Source: Pardosa pseudoannulata (Eukaryota; Arthropoda; Arachnida; Araneae; Lycosidae). From it: a stretch of DNA of 64,000 nt. Where the stretch lies: positions 104,918,756-104,982,755 of the forward strand of contig CM063503.1 of the NCBI GenBank assembly GCA_032207245.1. Direction: 5' to 3'. Positions 28,401-45,000 of this stretch are shown here, one piece after another; the first letter of the stretch is position 1, and each line of letters starts with the position of its first letter. Position numbers and translations under genes: made by a program. Under the pieces are notes generated by a model, which was not told the DNA's origin, did no database searches, and worked only from the letters and a program-made list of their open reading frames with translations.

Positions 28401-29640
28401 GTTTGCGTGTTGTTAGAAATTTACAAGTTTGCATCTTTTCATAAAATGTTTTAGCAACCTTATATTTTGCGCGTTCATTACCATTAAAAATAGGGCTATT
28501 TTAAAAATTGCATAAATTAAAGATAAGTGAATAATTTTTCAATTTAAACACATAATATCATAAAAAGGAAATAAACCGCACATTTTCTTTAAAATAATAT
28601 TGATAAGTCAGTAGAAATAATTTATTGACAATAAACCGAAAATATAATCATCATAAACTAAAGAAGAAAAATGTTTATAGAGTAAAAGAAAAAAAAACTT
28701 TAAATAAATGGAAACGAAAAATAGACAAAACTGAAATTAATAGAAAATACACAATTTTATTATTTTTCGAGATGGGGAGCTTGCGAAAACAAAATTACAC
28801 AAGAATAGCCTTGAGCAAGAATTTAATTTTCGTAAACAAGAAAGAGTTAATTTTTTTTTCAATGCAAAATAGCTTTCAGCTACCTTTTAAAATGCAAAAA
28901 GTATTTTACAAACATATTTTAAATTGCCAATGACGATTTATGCAAAGTCATATCAATGAAGAGGAGTTATTAAACACAAACGAAAAGCTGAGTTAAACAA
29001 TAGCTTATATACATAAATTAATGCAACTACAGACAAAAAGTTTTTGTAGATATGTAGGTGTATTATATTTTAATATCATATCTATGATGACAAGGGATTT
29101 TCAAAATTATTTACTTTATTTAAAATTAATATGCTTTAAAACATAATGTGTTATTAATAATATATGTAAGTTAATGTGGTTACAGTTTCATTGCACAGTA
29201 CTCATTACTTCAAAAAGTAATTATTACTTGTTTAAAAAGTAGTATAATTTCCCCTGCGTATCACTGTTAAGAATTATATTGTCATTTTTATTTAATTTTA
29301 GAGATACCAGGGCTAGTTGTTACAATGAGTAAGCTAAAAAATGATAGGATATTAGCTACCCACAAAAGACATTTTTATTTCGCTATATTGAGGTACTAAT
29401 ACATAAAATTTGCTCTTTTTTAAGGATTGTAGTCATTAGGAAATAGATTGTGTTAATGCAATCTCCTGACATTGAATTTTTTCTCTTCTGTATGATATTT
29501 TGTATTTATGGAGAAGAGTTGAAGATATCGGTAGACTGTTGTACCATGTGAAAGTAGAGAGTTTAGAGACGGGGTAAAATAATTGAAAATTCTGTAAACT
29601 TGTATAGTATTAATTACACATAAAAATGGATAAAATGTCA
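25498..29640. other. Mostly AT-rich sequence, one unrecognised GC-richer patch
   Basis: The patch at about 25500-25785 is open on both strands (91 codons on plus without an ATG start, 67 on minus). Neither product resembles a known family, and it abuts the tandem repeat. The rest, including the Lys/Asn-rich frame at 28625-28933, shows no feature except the site listed at 27250. Confidence 0.5.
27250..27264 (+). promoter_or_regulatory. Candidate CTCF-type motif
   Basis: CCAACAGATGGCGCT fits the core of the CTCF binding consensus (CCA-S-Y-AG-R-K-GGC-R-S) except at the fourth base. It stands out in a very AT-poor-in-motif neighbourhood. A single 15 bp match in 64 kb is weak evidence, and AGATGGCGC-type motifs also occur in arthropod repeats. 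Confidence 0.25.
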
Positions 29641-29657
29641 AAAACTGATATATTTAA

Positions 29658-29700
29658 CTGAAATATAACCATATATAACTGATATATGGTTATATTTCAG
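29658..29700. repeat. Perfect 18 bp inverted repeat with 7 base loop
   Basis: CTGAAATATAACCATATA at 29658-29675 is followed by TAACTGA and then its exact reverse complement at 29683-29700. The stem does not extend into the flanks. It could fold as a short RNA hairpin or cruciform. No duplicate or TSD marks it as a transposon. Confidence 0.9.
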
Positions 29701-33233
<3,533 letters not shown>

Positions 33234-33250
33234 GTTAAATGGCTACTTAT

Positions 33251-33510
33251 TAAAGAAAACAGAAAAGAAAATACAAATGTAAAGTTTATTTACTTAATCC
33301 ATCTTGTGAGCTCTGCCAACCAAATTTTAAAAATTCGTTTTATATAGTGCCATAAGGGTACAAGGGGGTTAGCCAATAAGAAGTCTTTAACGCACGTGCA
33401 GCTAACTAAAGTGTTTATAATGATTACATAATTCTGGATTACCAGAAGGATAACACCATATACCCAAGAACGAGACAGAAACCCTTTTCTTAGGCGAATT
33501 CATAAATGTG
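33251..33510 (-). mobile_element. LTR-like repeat, copy A
   Basis: This block is related to 33786-34085 and both start taaagaaaacagaaaa. Read on the minus strand it has CTTATTGGCT (inverted CCAAT box, 33371-33380), a TATA box CTATATAAAAC (about 33338-33348) and AATAAA (33285-33290), in that order and at LTR-like spacing. The same three signals sit in the same order in copy B although the sequences around them have drifted. I infer decayed LTRs of one retroelement family. The true borders are not resolved. Confidence 0.5.
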
Positions 33511-33785
33511 CAATCCTATCGTCTGTTAACGGGGAGATTTATGTTACCCTATTTTTATGCCAGTGCACAAGGTTTGTTTAAATCAAGTGAATCTCCACTT
33601 GGACCACTTAAACAAATCAGGTTTCTTTTTCAGGGAAAACGGAAGAAATTGCTTTTGGGTTGAGACTTTTCTTTATCAAGCTATAGAATTAGAACTGGGA
33701 AAAATTTATGTAATTTATATGTAATTTTTTACTCACTACAATTTTAGAGCTACATTAAGTTGCATAAAGAAGAGTCGAAAGGTGA

Positions 33786-34085
33786 TAAAGAAAACAGAAA
33801 AATGTGAAAGTAAAAATGTACAGTTTATTGAAGCAACCAGTCTTTGGTGCTCTCCCAGAGAAACTTTGTACACTTACTTATATAATGCCTTGAAGGAGCA
33901 TGGACTCTAGCCAATCAGAAGTGTTAAGAGCAAACCATAAAAATGACTCTAAGGAATGAAACTTAGTTATGCAAAATATTTACATATGATTAACTTGGTG
34001 TTATCATGGTCACCAATAGGTTACCAGAATTAAAGAAAATATGTACTATCGACAAATGTTTTCTTTTTAGGCATAAAATTCTCAT
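33786..34085 (-). mobile_element. LTR-like repeat, copy B
   Basis: Homologue of copy A. The minus strand has CTGATTGGCT (33910-33919), TATATAAG (33877-33884) and AATAAA (33824-33829). Shared stretches with copy A include agccaat-agaag, ggttaccagaa/ggattaccagaa and a final ttttcttaggc/tttctttttaggc. The two copies are about 535 bp apart and in the same orientation, as in a very short LTR element. They are too diverged for a recent insertion. Confidence 0.5.
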
Positions 34086-35420
34086 AACTTTATTTTAGAA
34101 TATAATTAGATTTAAAATTGGTTAATTTGGTTAAAATATCATTGCATATATGGTGAAATATACAGTCTATGTAAATAAAATATCACATTAATTTACAATT
34201 TTGGATCATTACTTTGATAAAAAATATTGTAATTCTTTATAGATCTAAAGAAATAGAAGGGCATTACATTACTTAACACTTTAGAGAACTATAAGTTCAT
34301 CATGTAGTGAAAGCATATATTGATATCTATTTATATATTTCTAATTCTTCCTTGCCAAAGATATCAAAATGTTTGAGATAGTTCTAAAATAGTTTAATCT
34401 TTACATCACTGAGAAAGAACTTTAATCACTGCCAAATAACGTACCCTGAAGATTACGTGTCATGCAAATTGGTTCAGACACAACTTAAGTTGTAAAACTC
34501 AATTTTCCCTTCCAGTATTCAGAGAGGAAATCAAAAATAGTAAAAGTCTATGACATGAAGTCAATACGGAAAGGAATGAATTTTTGATGGCCCAAGGAAC
34601 TAAATGTTGAACTTTCAAGGGGATAACAAGACTTAAGAAAGCTGTAAGTAAAATGCAAATCTTTGCACTTTCGAAACTTGGAGAAGTGGTAAATCTTATC
34701 AGTACATCTGAATAGTCGATAGATAGCATAAAACTTCTTAAAATAATATATTAAACCTGTAGGTAAGTTAAATAATTAGCCAGGTTCAATAAAAATAATT
34801 ACATCTCTACATTTGATCTATATGTCTCAAATATATAAATTGATATTTTTACAAAAAACTGACGTTTTAAAATGTTTTTGCGAATATTTATTTATTTATA
34901 TATTAATTATCATCTTTATTTTACTGAAAAAATTTTCATTTACTTCTTCCAAACTAAAACACATTTATTTAAATAATTAGCCAAAAGTGTCATTACTATC
35001 GTTAATTAGGATATTTATCTATACAAATGGGAAATTTTACATAACTGGACTTACCATTGATTAAAACATTAATACAAAGTGAATAAAAAGGATACTTCTC
35101 TAATATTGTAAATTTTTTTTGGTGTTTGGGTGAAATTTCCTTTATAAACACTACACTTAGCATTGACTAATTCTATTTTAGGATTTTTCTGTAGTTCTAC
35201 ATGGTAATCTGAGTTGTGAGACATTTTAGTACTTGCTTATGTAGGATTTATTACAATAAAATACTTATACATCTTAATGCTTTACAGAATAAGATTCCCT
35301 ACCACTTCAGAACAGCTGGTAAAGCATAGTATCAAGAGTCGTTTTAACTAAACTTATATATGTAGAGCCATTTACAGTGTGCATCTACGCTGGTGTTGTT
35401 GTTTCTCAGGCCACTTGGAC
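34086..35420. other. AT-rich sequence, no feature seen
   Basis: The minus-strand frame at 34499-34729 shows no recognisable motif. Confidence 0.55.
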
Positions 35421-35436
35421 AAACCAAGCATGATTG

Positions 35437-35620
35437 TTTTTTTGGTTTCGGTTTTGGAGTGCTACTGTCTACTTTTTGCAACACGAGGGCTAATGAGACC
35501 GGGACCTACTGCTTAAAGCCGATTCCGAACGGCTACGAGCATCCATGTCATAGTGGGATTCGAACCCACGAACTCCGGTTCCGAAGGCCAGCACCCTAAC
35601 CATTCGGCCATCGTTCGGCC
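35437..35620 (-). mobile_element. tRNA-derived SINE, copy 3 (best preserved)
   Basis: Flanked by the direct repeat caagcatgattg (35425-35436 and 35621-35632). On the minus strand it starts GGCCGAACGATGGCCGAATG and carries an A-box region ending GGTTAGGGTGC. It then has a canonical B box GGTTCGAATCCCAC (complement at 35553-35566) and a SINE body with TTTAAGCAGTAGGTCCCG, and ends in an A-rich tail. It is the clearest copy for defining the family consensus. The plus-strand frame crossing it (35393-35599) is spurious. Confidence 0.9.
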
Positions 35621-35639
35621 CAAGCATGATTGAGCCTGT

Positions 35640-36330
35640 GCATCTACGTTAAAGTCGTAATCACAGTAAATTTTTATATAATTTTCCTTTGAATATTAAA
35701 TAGCCTAAACGTTTAAAAATGTACTTTATTTTACTCCAAATAGAAGCAAAGTTGTAATATAAACAATTATAAGATGGGGAAATTCGGATACTTAAAATGA
35801 ATTTTCATGCATAGTCTTAAAATTTTAAAGAATAAGTGTAAAAAATATTTTTATTCTCCAATATTATATATGGAATAAATATTTTTTATACATTCTTGTT
35901 TCCTTTATTTTTTTATTTCTTTACTTGCATCCCATATCTTTATTTATATCATCAGATGCACTCAATTTTTCTCCCTTTAAATTTTCTTTGTTTAATAAAA
36001 ATCACAATAAAATACGTTTAAGGAATTGCGATAAAGCTTTGCCAATTTGTTTTATTTATTTTAAACTGTCTTATAAAGCAAAAGATTACGTCTTCAAATA
36101 TATTTAATCATTTTGAATACACTACACAGGAAATATATTAGTATTAAAATTAAGAAAATGTCTAAGATTTGTTCCATTATCTCCAGAAATGTCGAGCAAA
36201 TTTTAACTAAATTTCGTTTGGACACACGATGTAAAAATAAAAAACTAACCATAGCACACTTTTAATACAATTCAAACATGATCCTGCTTAAAACACATTG
36301 GAATCGTAAGATGGTCAATGGTTACAGGAT
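35640..36330. other. AT-rich sequence, no feature seen
   Basis: Downstream flank of the SINE. The short frame at 35925-36107 has no recognisable motif. Confidence 0.55.
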
Positions 36331-36334
36331 CACA

Positions 36335-36910
36335 CAAAAAGTAGTACGATCCCTTGTACGAACAGATCTCACACTATGACTTCATATTGGAAAGAAGATA
36401 CTTTGTGAGCTCTTAGAGCAATTGGTCCCACTTGTGTAGCAAAGTGCTGGGAGGTTTTCAGAAAGTGGTTGCATTCGTAAAGCGTCACATTTGTACCTTA
36501 TAAGTCTGCAGATCTGCACGTCCAATCCATCCGAAAGGTCTCTTTACTTTCTAGAATATCTTCGAACATGTACCTATTTGTTTGCTCATTGTGATCCTGT
36601 AAATTAAATCAGGTGTAATTTCATCCAAGATAATTTAAATCTAGTGCTCTAAGATCTCGTTCTTTGTCATATTTTAGTTACAACGCATCTTTATAAACAT
36701 GGAGAGATCTACGACTATCCAACATGATGCCTGCCCAAAACGTTAAATCTCCACTGATGTCATGATGATCGATTTTTTTGGACTTAGGAGAAAAGATAAC
36801 GCATCTCTGACTCTCTTCATATGAAAGTACGTCGATGATCAGTGACTAGGCTTAACCGCGACTTATCAGTGAAAACAAATCGACCTCTACGCCAGTGAAA
36901 GAATTTTGGT
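36335..36910 (-). pseudogene. Tc1-like transposase pseudogene, catalytic and C-terminal part
   Basis: The minus strand, read across frames, gives HWRRGRFVFTDKSRLSLVTD then HRRTFI, a WAGIMLDSRRSLHVYKD block (cf. VWGGI-LDGRT-LHV), EDILESKETFRMDWTCRSAD (cf. the stretch before NPIEH) and finally LLSNMKS-stop-CEICSYKG (cf. LISSMKSRCEA). The first catalytic Asp is kept in FTDKS but the next Glu has become Lys, and many stops and frameshifts are present. The N-terminal DNA-binding third is missing. The wording of the blocks differs from the copies at 21420 and 57455, so it represents a separate Tc1-like lineage or a separate old insertion. Confidence 0.75.
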
Positions 36911-38685
36911 CATAAATATATTTATTTCATCTTTGATACTATTAATTCTAAAAAAAATAGTACTATCCAAGAATATGATTCAAAATTTATCAATTCAAAT
37001 AAGTTATTGGACTGTTTATCATCATTAAATATCTAGTTGTCCTTATTGTCAAAATCTGAAATATATTTTTAGTACATATAATGTAGTACATATTTTATTT
37101 AAAATTAAACGAGATAATTAGCAGAATAAAATCGAAGAATTTATTTTTATATTATTAACATTTTAAATAGGAAATTGCTGAATACTACTACTTACATCGA
37201 TGATCGTAGCTATTCAAAACTGCTTTAAGTGATATTCCCGATCTCAGTATCACTCGTGTAAAAATAACCGTAACCCGCAACACTAGAAATCAAACGAAAC
37301 CAAAAAGGAAATGAAACTATAAACATATAGCTTGCTTAGTAACCATAAAAGTTTTTTAAAAATGTATTATATTTTTATCTTTTGGGGGTAAACACTTAAG
37401 TGTAATATTAATGAATGATATTTAGATTCTATATAAAGTTCTTTGCTGCATACATAGTATGCAAAATATTCAAAGATGATTTCTATAATTGTATTAATAT
37501 AATGCATAATTTTTCACATTTTTTAAAATTTTTATTTTCTATATGTTTTGATAAGTTTTCAAACAAAGTAAAATTATTTTCTGTTACGATTAAAAAACAG
37601 TAATTTTTTCTGTATTATGCGAAAACTGATTATAAATTTATTTAAACGAAGCAGTGTAGCTATGCATTTAATCAATATTAAAAAAAAATGTATGCTTCAT
37701 ATTAGTGTTGATTGTAAACTACTAGGCTTACCACTGTTATCACTTTCGTCATTTCTCATAGATTTAAATTTCAAATTGCTTTGTCGATAAGATTAAAAAT
37801 CGCAATCTGAATGTACCCAACAGTGCCTGCTGGCAATATCTTCGGACAGAAAAAGTGATATCATTCACCAAAAATGTCATACTCAGAACCTACACTTTTA
37901 AATTTATTTATTTATTTAGTAACTGGAATTTTATTCACATTGTATTAATAGTTAGTAGATTTAAAAGTAATCAATGAATATTCGTCTTAAAAATTAGATA
38001 CAAAAAGGACTAGAAAATGCTCCTATTTTGTTATAAAATTTGAATTCTAATATAAAGTTTATTTTTATGTATTTCATTTATTGTAGTTGTACTAAAACAT
38101 CTTATATAAATTATAGACAGAATTAATAATACTTATTGTTATGCTTTTAATATATGTCTAGAATATTACAAAGAAGAAGAAGAAGGTGTTTAAACTTTAA
38201 AATTATTAAACCAAGAAATTTTAAACTTTTGCATAAATCTTAATTAAAAGCAGAGTGTCGTACATGTTTACATTTCTTTTAGTTTTGAAATCTTCTGTAC
38301 AAAGCTTGTGCTTTATATGCCTTTATTTTAACATTAATAGTTAAGAAATTTAGATTAAAAGATTCAGTTTTATAACTTGAATTTCCAAATGATATTAATA
38401 GTCTCACAATGAGGAAACATTTTGCTTGAGTTTACCGACTAGCATTGTATTGTAATTATATTTAGTATAAAAATATAAAAATTTAAAAAAATAGAAAATA
38501 CCCTAAAAGGTTAATTATTAATTTTAGTCATTTTCAAAATAATATTTAAATCTAAAATGTTAATAATAATTTAGTAGCTTATTATTTTAGTTAGTTTAAT
38601 AAGGTCCTTATTTCTTTTGTAATATTAATTGCAGGTTACAAAAATTATTCATTTCGTACGTATATGGTTTTGTTAAGAGAAATCA
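36911..38685. other. AT-rich sequence, no feature seen
   Basis: No supported frame or repeat. Confidence 0.55.
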
Positions 38686-38689
38686 TTAA

Positions 38690-38850
38690 CGCAGTGTGTC
38701 ATTACTGTATAGCAATTAAATCGGGAACCTATTACTTAATAACCTATTGTGAACTGCTGCAAACATCGGTGACAACAGTAGGATTGGAACATCCAGGATC
38801 TGTTTACAACTCTCGAATAAAAGTTTATGCTTCTGATAATATTTCAATAT
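38690..38850 (-). mobile_element. Old, degenerate copy of the tRNA-derived SINE
   Basis: The plus strand aligns through its length to the complement of SINE copy 3: aatcgggaacctattactta corresponds to gaccgggacctactgcttaa. Next, ctgctgcaaacatc aligns with cggctacgagcatc, and gtaggattggaac with gtgggattcgaac (the B box). No target-site duplication remains. The 122-codon frame at 38664-39032 runs through this relic and so is unlikely to be a gene. Confidence 0.65.
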
Positions 38851-39039
38851 TGAAAAATTTAACTACTACAGTTCAAAGATTTTTACATACCAGATTTGAC
38901 GTATTTGAAGACAAAATATTTTGGTATATTTCATTACTAAATTGTAACTATATTAAAACTGTCAGCATAAAAAGAATGCCTTGTGAAGAAATAGGATACA
39001 ACATAAAACAAAATTTAAAAAGGAATTGGTAAAATGAAA

Positions 39040-42000
39040 CAAGTTAGACGACGTTTTTGAAACTTGATTAATTATGAATTCTTGGCAAGCCACAAATCTT
39101 AATTGTTGTAAAGATGGCCCTTTTTCTTTTCCTAAATCATTCACTTAACTTGTTTAACTTCAGGAGAGATATTTTTTCTTAAGATTCTTTACATCTCCAA
39201 CACTACAACATACAAGTTAAGATAGTCGACTGACAACCAAGAGCGTCACCGACACAGGAAATGTCACGATTCTGATACGACAACGTGTCAGTGGCAGTGA
39301 ACGTGCTAACTTCTTTTACAGATTTTGAGAGTGAGCTTTTTATTATTTTACACTAAAGAAAATGCATAATGGAAATTCAAATTTCATTTTTCACTGTTTT
39401 TCTGTACTTTATTACTGAATTTTATGCGTTGGTCTTGTCTACATGCTTTATAAAATTTTTATCTCCATTTCACTTATTTTACTATGTGTCTTAGAATCTT
39501 CAATACTGGAGAAGTATATTTTAGTACATCAGTAAATGTTATGCACCAAAAGTAAAACTATTAATAAAACATACTAAACATGATTCTTTCCTCTTAAAAT
39601 AGTTGCTGTTGAGTAAAACATTTTTATTTAGTCACTGAGGTGTCCCGAATTTTCCCCCCATTCCCCCAAAAACTGTTATATAATATCTGCGTAGCGAGAG
39701 AAATCTAAACAGGAAGACAAAAATGTTAGTCATCACTAGGCAACGTAGATAATCACGTTGACTCTCTCTCTCTCAATTAGATAATTTTAATTCTTTTAGG
39801 TTAAAAAATGAGAACTAAATTAAAATCACTCTCCTACTTTTGATAGTTGCGTCTATGTACTAGATCTCAAGTATGCATAATACCTAAATTGTAGTTTCTT
39901 AAAATTATATGATTAAAAAAATATGCTTTTAGAATGAACGTCTCTATTTTTTAAAACAACAGTATATATTCAAGAACCGACACAGTTAGATGAGATCTGT
40001 ATATTTCAATGGACTTGATATATTATATTTTGTTTTATTTCATTCTAAGTTTACTGTAGTCCAAAATATCAATTTGGCACATTTCTTTGGTCCGTCAAAA
40101 TAATATTTTAATGCATAATATTCATGTAGAACATGTAACTATTACGATTGGTCACATAATAATTACCTCCACATTCACCAGATATATTATGTCTATTGTC
40201 ACAGAAGCGTAATTTTCCGTGTTAAAAGGCTTTGCTTTCACTACAGACATAGTTTTCTCTTGTACTATGAAAACTATACTTACTAAAGCTATTGAAACAA
40301 GCATCGAATATGCATTCTAATTTTAAGTAGTTTATGAGCTATAAGCATTCTGCTAAAATATTAAGCACCTACATATTATAATCAGCCATGACCATTTGGA
40401 AAATTCGAGAAAATTTGTATACTCGCATTCCTGTATTTAATATAGTCCTAGTTATTTTAGAGGCAAGAATCGATTAATAAACTAGATGGGGCTCTGTTAC
40501 GTGTAGTCTGGTTAGGACAATATTCTGCTGAATAAGTAGATTTCATAACTTAAATTTAAATAACTAAAAGATAAAAATTGAAATTTTAAATAAGGAACAG
40601 AAAAATTAATATAAGATTCAACTTTAACATGTTGTAATTGTTTGAAACAGTACTAAACAAGGCTTCGAGTTTTGAAAACAGAGCTATACATTTATATTTA
40701 AAAACACGTTTTAAGTCAAGAATTCAATAAGGGGTTTTTCGTATTTCTCTTTACGTAGTTAAGGGGAAGGACAGCTGTAGAATTAAAAGATAAAGTTACT
40801 TTACTATATTATTAAATAATTACCATATTAAGGAATGTTGCATGCTATAAAGTATTTTTATAAATTACTAATTAAGAGTTAAAAGCACTGCAAAAATATA
40901 TAAATTGAATTATTATTCTAAGTATTTTTCTAAAAACCAAATAAATACCCTGAAAAGTTTTTTAATGAAGTCTTTTGTTGATTTTTAGAATAACTTTTAG
41001 ATTTTGAATTTTGTAGAGATTAATATATTCCTACATTATATTAGAAACAAACACCTAATATACTTTTAAATAATAGGTTCATCCATTCTAAAAAAATCGA
41101 CAAATTTCAACATCATCTTATTACATCATTTTAACATCCTCATTATATTAAAATTTAATTTTAAAATTTTAAAGTCCTAATTTCTTGTTCAAATTCAACG
41201 TACATATATAAATACTTCCTATAAATGAACTACAAAATAAGTACCTGCAAAATTGTTCAACAAATATTAAATATTAGTAAGTAAATATTAGTAGTAAAAA
41301 CCAAAACCTTACTCACAGAAAAGAATTTAAAAAGTTGACATTTAAAAAAAATTGAATATTTAAAACAAAATATCTGAGTTTAAACATTTTTAATGTTATT
41401 TATTTAGTTATATTTCACTGTATATATGTACAAACCTTTCAGAACTAATTTAAAAGTTATATTCTTGAAGTTAAACATTTCCGAAAAGACTTTGTAACGT
41501 TCATCGCCTCTTTGAACAATTCTCTGCAGATATATATGTACATCTATTATAGTAGAAGTTAATTAAATCAGCCTATATTTTCATACTTTCCATTAAAAAT
41601 GCTTCTTCTGCAACTTTGAACAATTAAGGAAAGCTCAGTTACTCCTTTAGAAATGAATTTTAAATTTACTGATAACTCCAAGTTAATTTGACATAATTAT
41701 TTAACTATTGAGTATCAGAGACATATAATATATAATCAGTTAATTAAAAATTAGTAATACTGAAAATAAACCTTGTGTATCCTGGACATCATTTTTTAAT
41801 AATTTTGAGTAATTAAGTTAAATATATGCACATATTTAATTTAATATATAAACTGTGACATATTCTTTAAAATTATTATCATCAATATTCTGTTATATTA
41901 AATAAAAAATCCCAAATTGTTAGATAAAACATTTTAAAACGCAGCTACAGATTTATATAAATGTAAAATATTTATAAATATCTTTATTAATTTTGAAGAA

Positions 42001-45000
42001 TTAGAACTAAAAATAAGTCTTATTTTATAAATATAGTAAAGTTACATCCTAGGCATAACCTATCGTGCGGAAAGTATGCAATATGCTGTTTAGTCATTAA
42101 ATATATATTTTACATTCCAACGAATCCAGGTCAGACTTGACATTTACCGCTGTAGATAAATTTTGAATTTTCCCGTGAGTTACTGCAGACACTTAGTATC
42201 GAAAATTCATTCTTTAATGAAAGGATTTAATATCTGAATGCTGCCTAATTAGTATTCGAAAATGAGAATCGCTATTAAATCTTTCAAGACTCAAGAACGA
42301 GGCTTAATAAGTTGTGATAAACATTGGAAGTGTACTTGAATGATAGTAAAGCGCGTTTTCTCTGGCTGTCTGGATATTTCTCCAAATCTGATATATAATG
42401 TTTTAGCTTAAAACAATAAATATTGCAAATTTTAAAATAAGCATGTATGACCTAGTTTATGTTATATATAACGAAATGAAATAATCTCCTTGTACAGAAA
42501 TGTTATAAGTGATTTATATTTTGCATCTGTTTTACAGTTCTACAATATATCTATGAAATAAGTTCATAATTGTAAGATTAAATTAGAAACATTGATGACA
42601 CATAACGCAAATATATCCATAGAAGTCACGAAATAGCTATTTATGTATTTATATTCATTTAGACGTTAAATCACAATTTTTCTATTTCCAGTTATTAAAT
42701 ATTATAATTATTCCAATTAGTAAATATTATAAGCATTTTAAGATACTCGTCTTTTAGAAAAACTTATATATTCCAGAAGTATTTTCATAACTCTCAATTC
42801 ATATTAGTTAGTGGACTAGAAACTTTTAGAATGGCAGACCTTGACGGAATATCAGAAATTCTTTTATTGCTCAGAAAAAGGACGTACTAAGCATACATTT
42901 TTAAGATAAAATCTAATCTTCGAAAAAAATTACTCATTTGAAAAATTAGAGCATTATTTTCCTGTTTTTAGATGTTTTGCAGACTAAAACATAGTTATTT
43001 TTACTTGATGTAAAATTTTTAACCAAGACTTCAAAAAAGTATAAATACATATTTTGTTTTAAATTGTTTTCAAATTTTCAAATAGTGCTTATTAAAAATG
43101 TTTGTCATGTATACTTTCAAAACATTTTGTAAAGTAAAAAAATTTAAATACGACGGCAAAACATAAGATTACAACTTTGTTGAATGCTGTAAAATGTTAT
43201 ATGCATTTTTGCTGAGTATAAGGAAAACGCAATATTAAATTATGCTTCCATATAAACGATAAGTATGCCTTACAAGAATAAAAATGGTAAATTATTATCA
43301 AATTTAAAAAAAAAGTAGTTAATTACTCAATATACTAAAACAATTCTTTTCTTGTCTTGCATTTATATAGAATAATTATTTTCCTTCATTTTAGGAATAT
43401 TGTTAAAAGTCTGAACATTTTCAAGGTCGAGTTTGTCTAGATTTAAGATCCCCTGCATCTTTAAATCAGCTAATCATGTATAAAACAGACATATATAAGT
43501 CTTAATTTATTTATTGTATATTTAAATTTAACTAAAATCTCAATTCTAAATTTATTTTATATTTATTTTAAATAAGTTTGAGCTGAATAAATAGTAAAAT
43601 TATAATATGTAAACTATTAATTGTTTAAAGAATTTTAGTAACTATTTAAGTCACAGTTTAGAATAAGTACTCAATTGTCTGGTCAAGAAAATTATGTAAC
43701 CATTTCTATTTAAACTCCATTAGGAAGATTACCTTCTCTTAAGCCATGAAAATTTAGTCATAAGTCTACGAGTAAGTGTATCTAAAATTCAACAGCATCC
43801 TGAAGTTTCTAGAGCTTTTTAAAAGTTTGAAAGTGAGGGATGAATACTTTGACAACGTATACCACATTTGCGTTACGAAGTTGCTACCAGAGTGATATAA
43901 AGTTTTGTGGTACATTAAGAATTTTCCGTTCAGAGGTTTAAAAGATTAATATTTACTATATATAACATCAGAAACTTTCATTTTTAATTATTAATTTATG
44001 CTTTGACCTTATTACATCTGAATTTTATCTTTCAAATTTCTAATGCTTGATAGGAATTAAATTTTATTGTATAATTAAAATATTTAACAATGATATTTAT
44101 ATGTACTTCTTAATTCTTTCTAAGGTAAATTTGAACTTTCTATAAAATAAAATTTTTTATTATATTTGCTATTATTTAAAAATCTTAATTATGCATTTTA
44201 TATAATTAACTGTATATTTCTTGGTATATTTTTATAGAGTAAAACAAATATAAGAACTAAACAGTATCTATTTATCTACAGATAAATGAAATCTAGTACA
44301 AACATATCCTATGTAAACCTGTGTAGTTAAAAATATATTTTTTTTATCATTTTGACATCACATATCGCATTTGGGTATTATGAATCTTATAAATAAAAGA
44401 CAGTAATTCATATTTGGGAGCAAACTATGTAAGAAACTGTTAAGATATTTTAATAAGCAATGGTGGTTGCGTGATGATCCGAATTTCTTTTGTTTTGAAA
44501 TGTCATGAAAACTTAAAATTTATCTACTAACAAAAGAAAATATTCAAATAAACCAGGCTTCTTTTTTTTGGATGAAGAAATTATATAAATTCGAAGTAGG
44601 TGGTCTTACTTATGACTCTAAAATCAATTTTATTGTTCAGACTTCGGTTGTTAAACATATGCAGGTGATAATTCCTTAGATAGAGCTACGATAAAAGTGG
44701 TCTGAACTAGACAAACATTAAAATGATTTCTTATACAAAGCGTCACATAAATAAATTTGGTTAATTTAATGTGACAGAAAAAGGTTTTTTTCAGCCTTGT
44801 AATAATTTATTTGTTCATTTTAAGGTAATGAGATTTATGTTTAAAAACAATTTTAGCCTCATTTGTTTCTCAGAAATGCATCTAAATGATTTATATTTTT
44901 AAAACTTCACTGAAAATTATCTTTATCTATATAAAATTTTAAAATTAGTTCAAGTTTTATGCACTTTTAATTAAATTTTGCGCTTTCAATTAGCATACGA

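Noticed and set aside
28625..28933. 102-codon Lys/Asn-rich frame
   Set aside because: The start is not a convincing ATG context, the composition follows the AT-rich background, and no motif is recognisable.
35393..35599. 68-codon frame ending GIRTHELRFRRPAP
   Set aside because: It is the antisense translation of the tRNA-derived SINE at 35437-35620.
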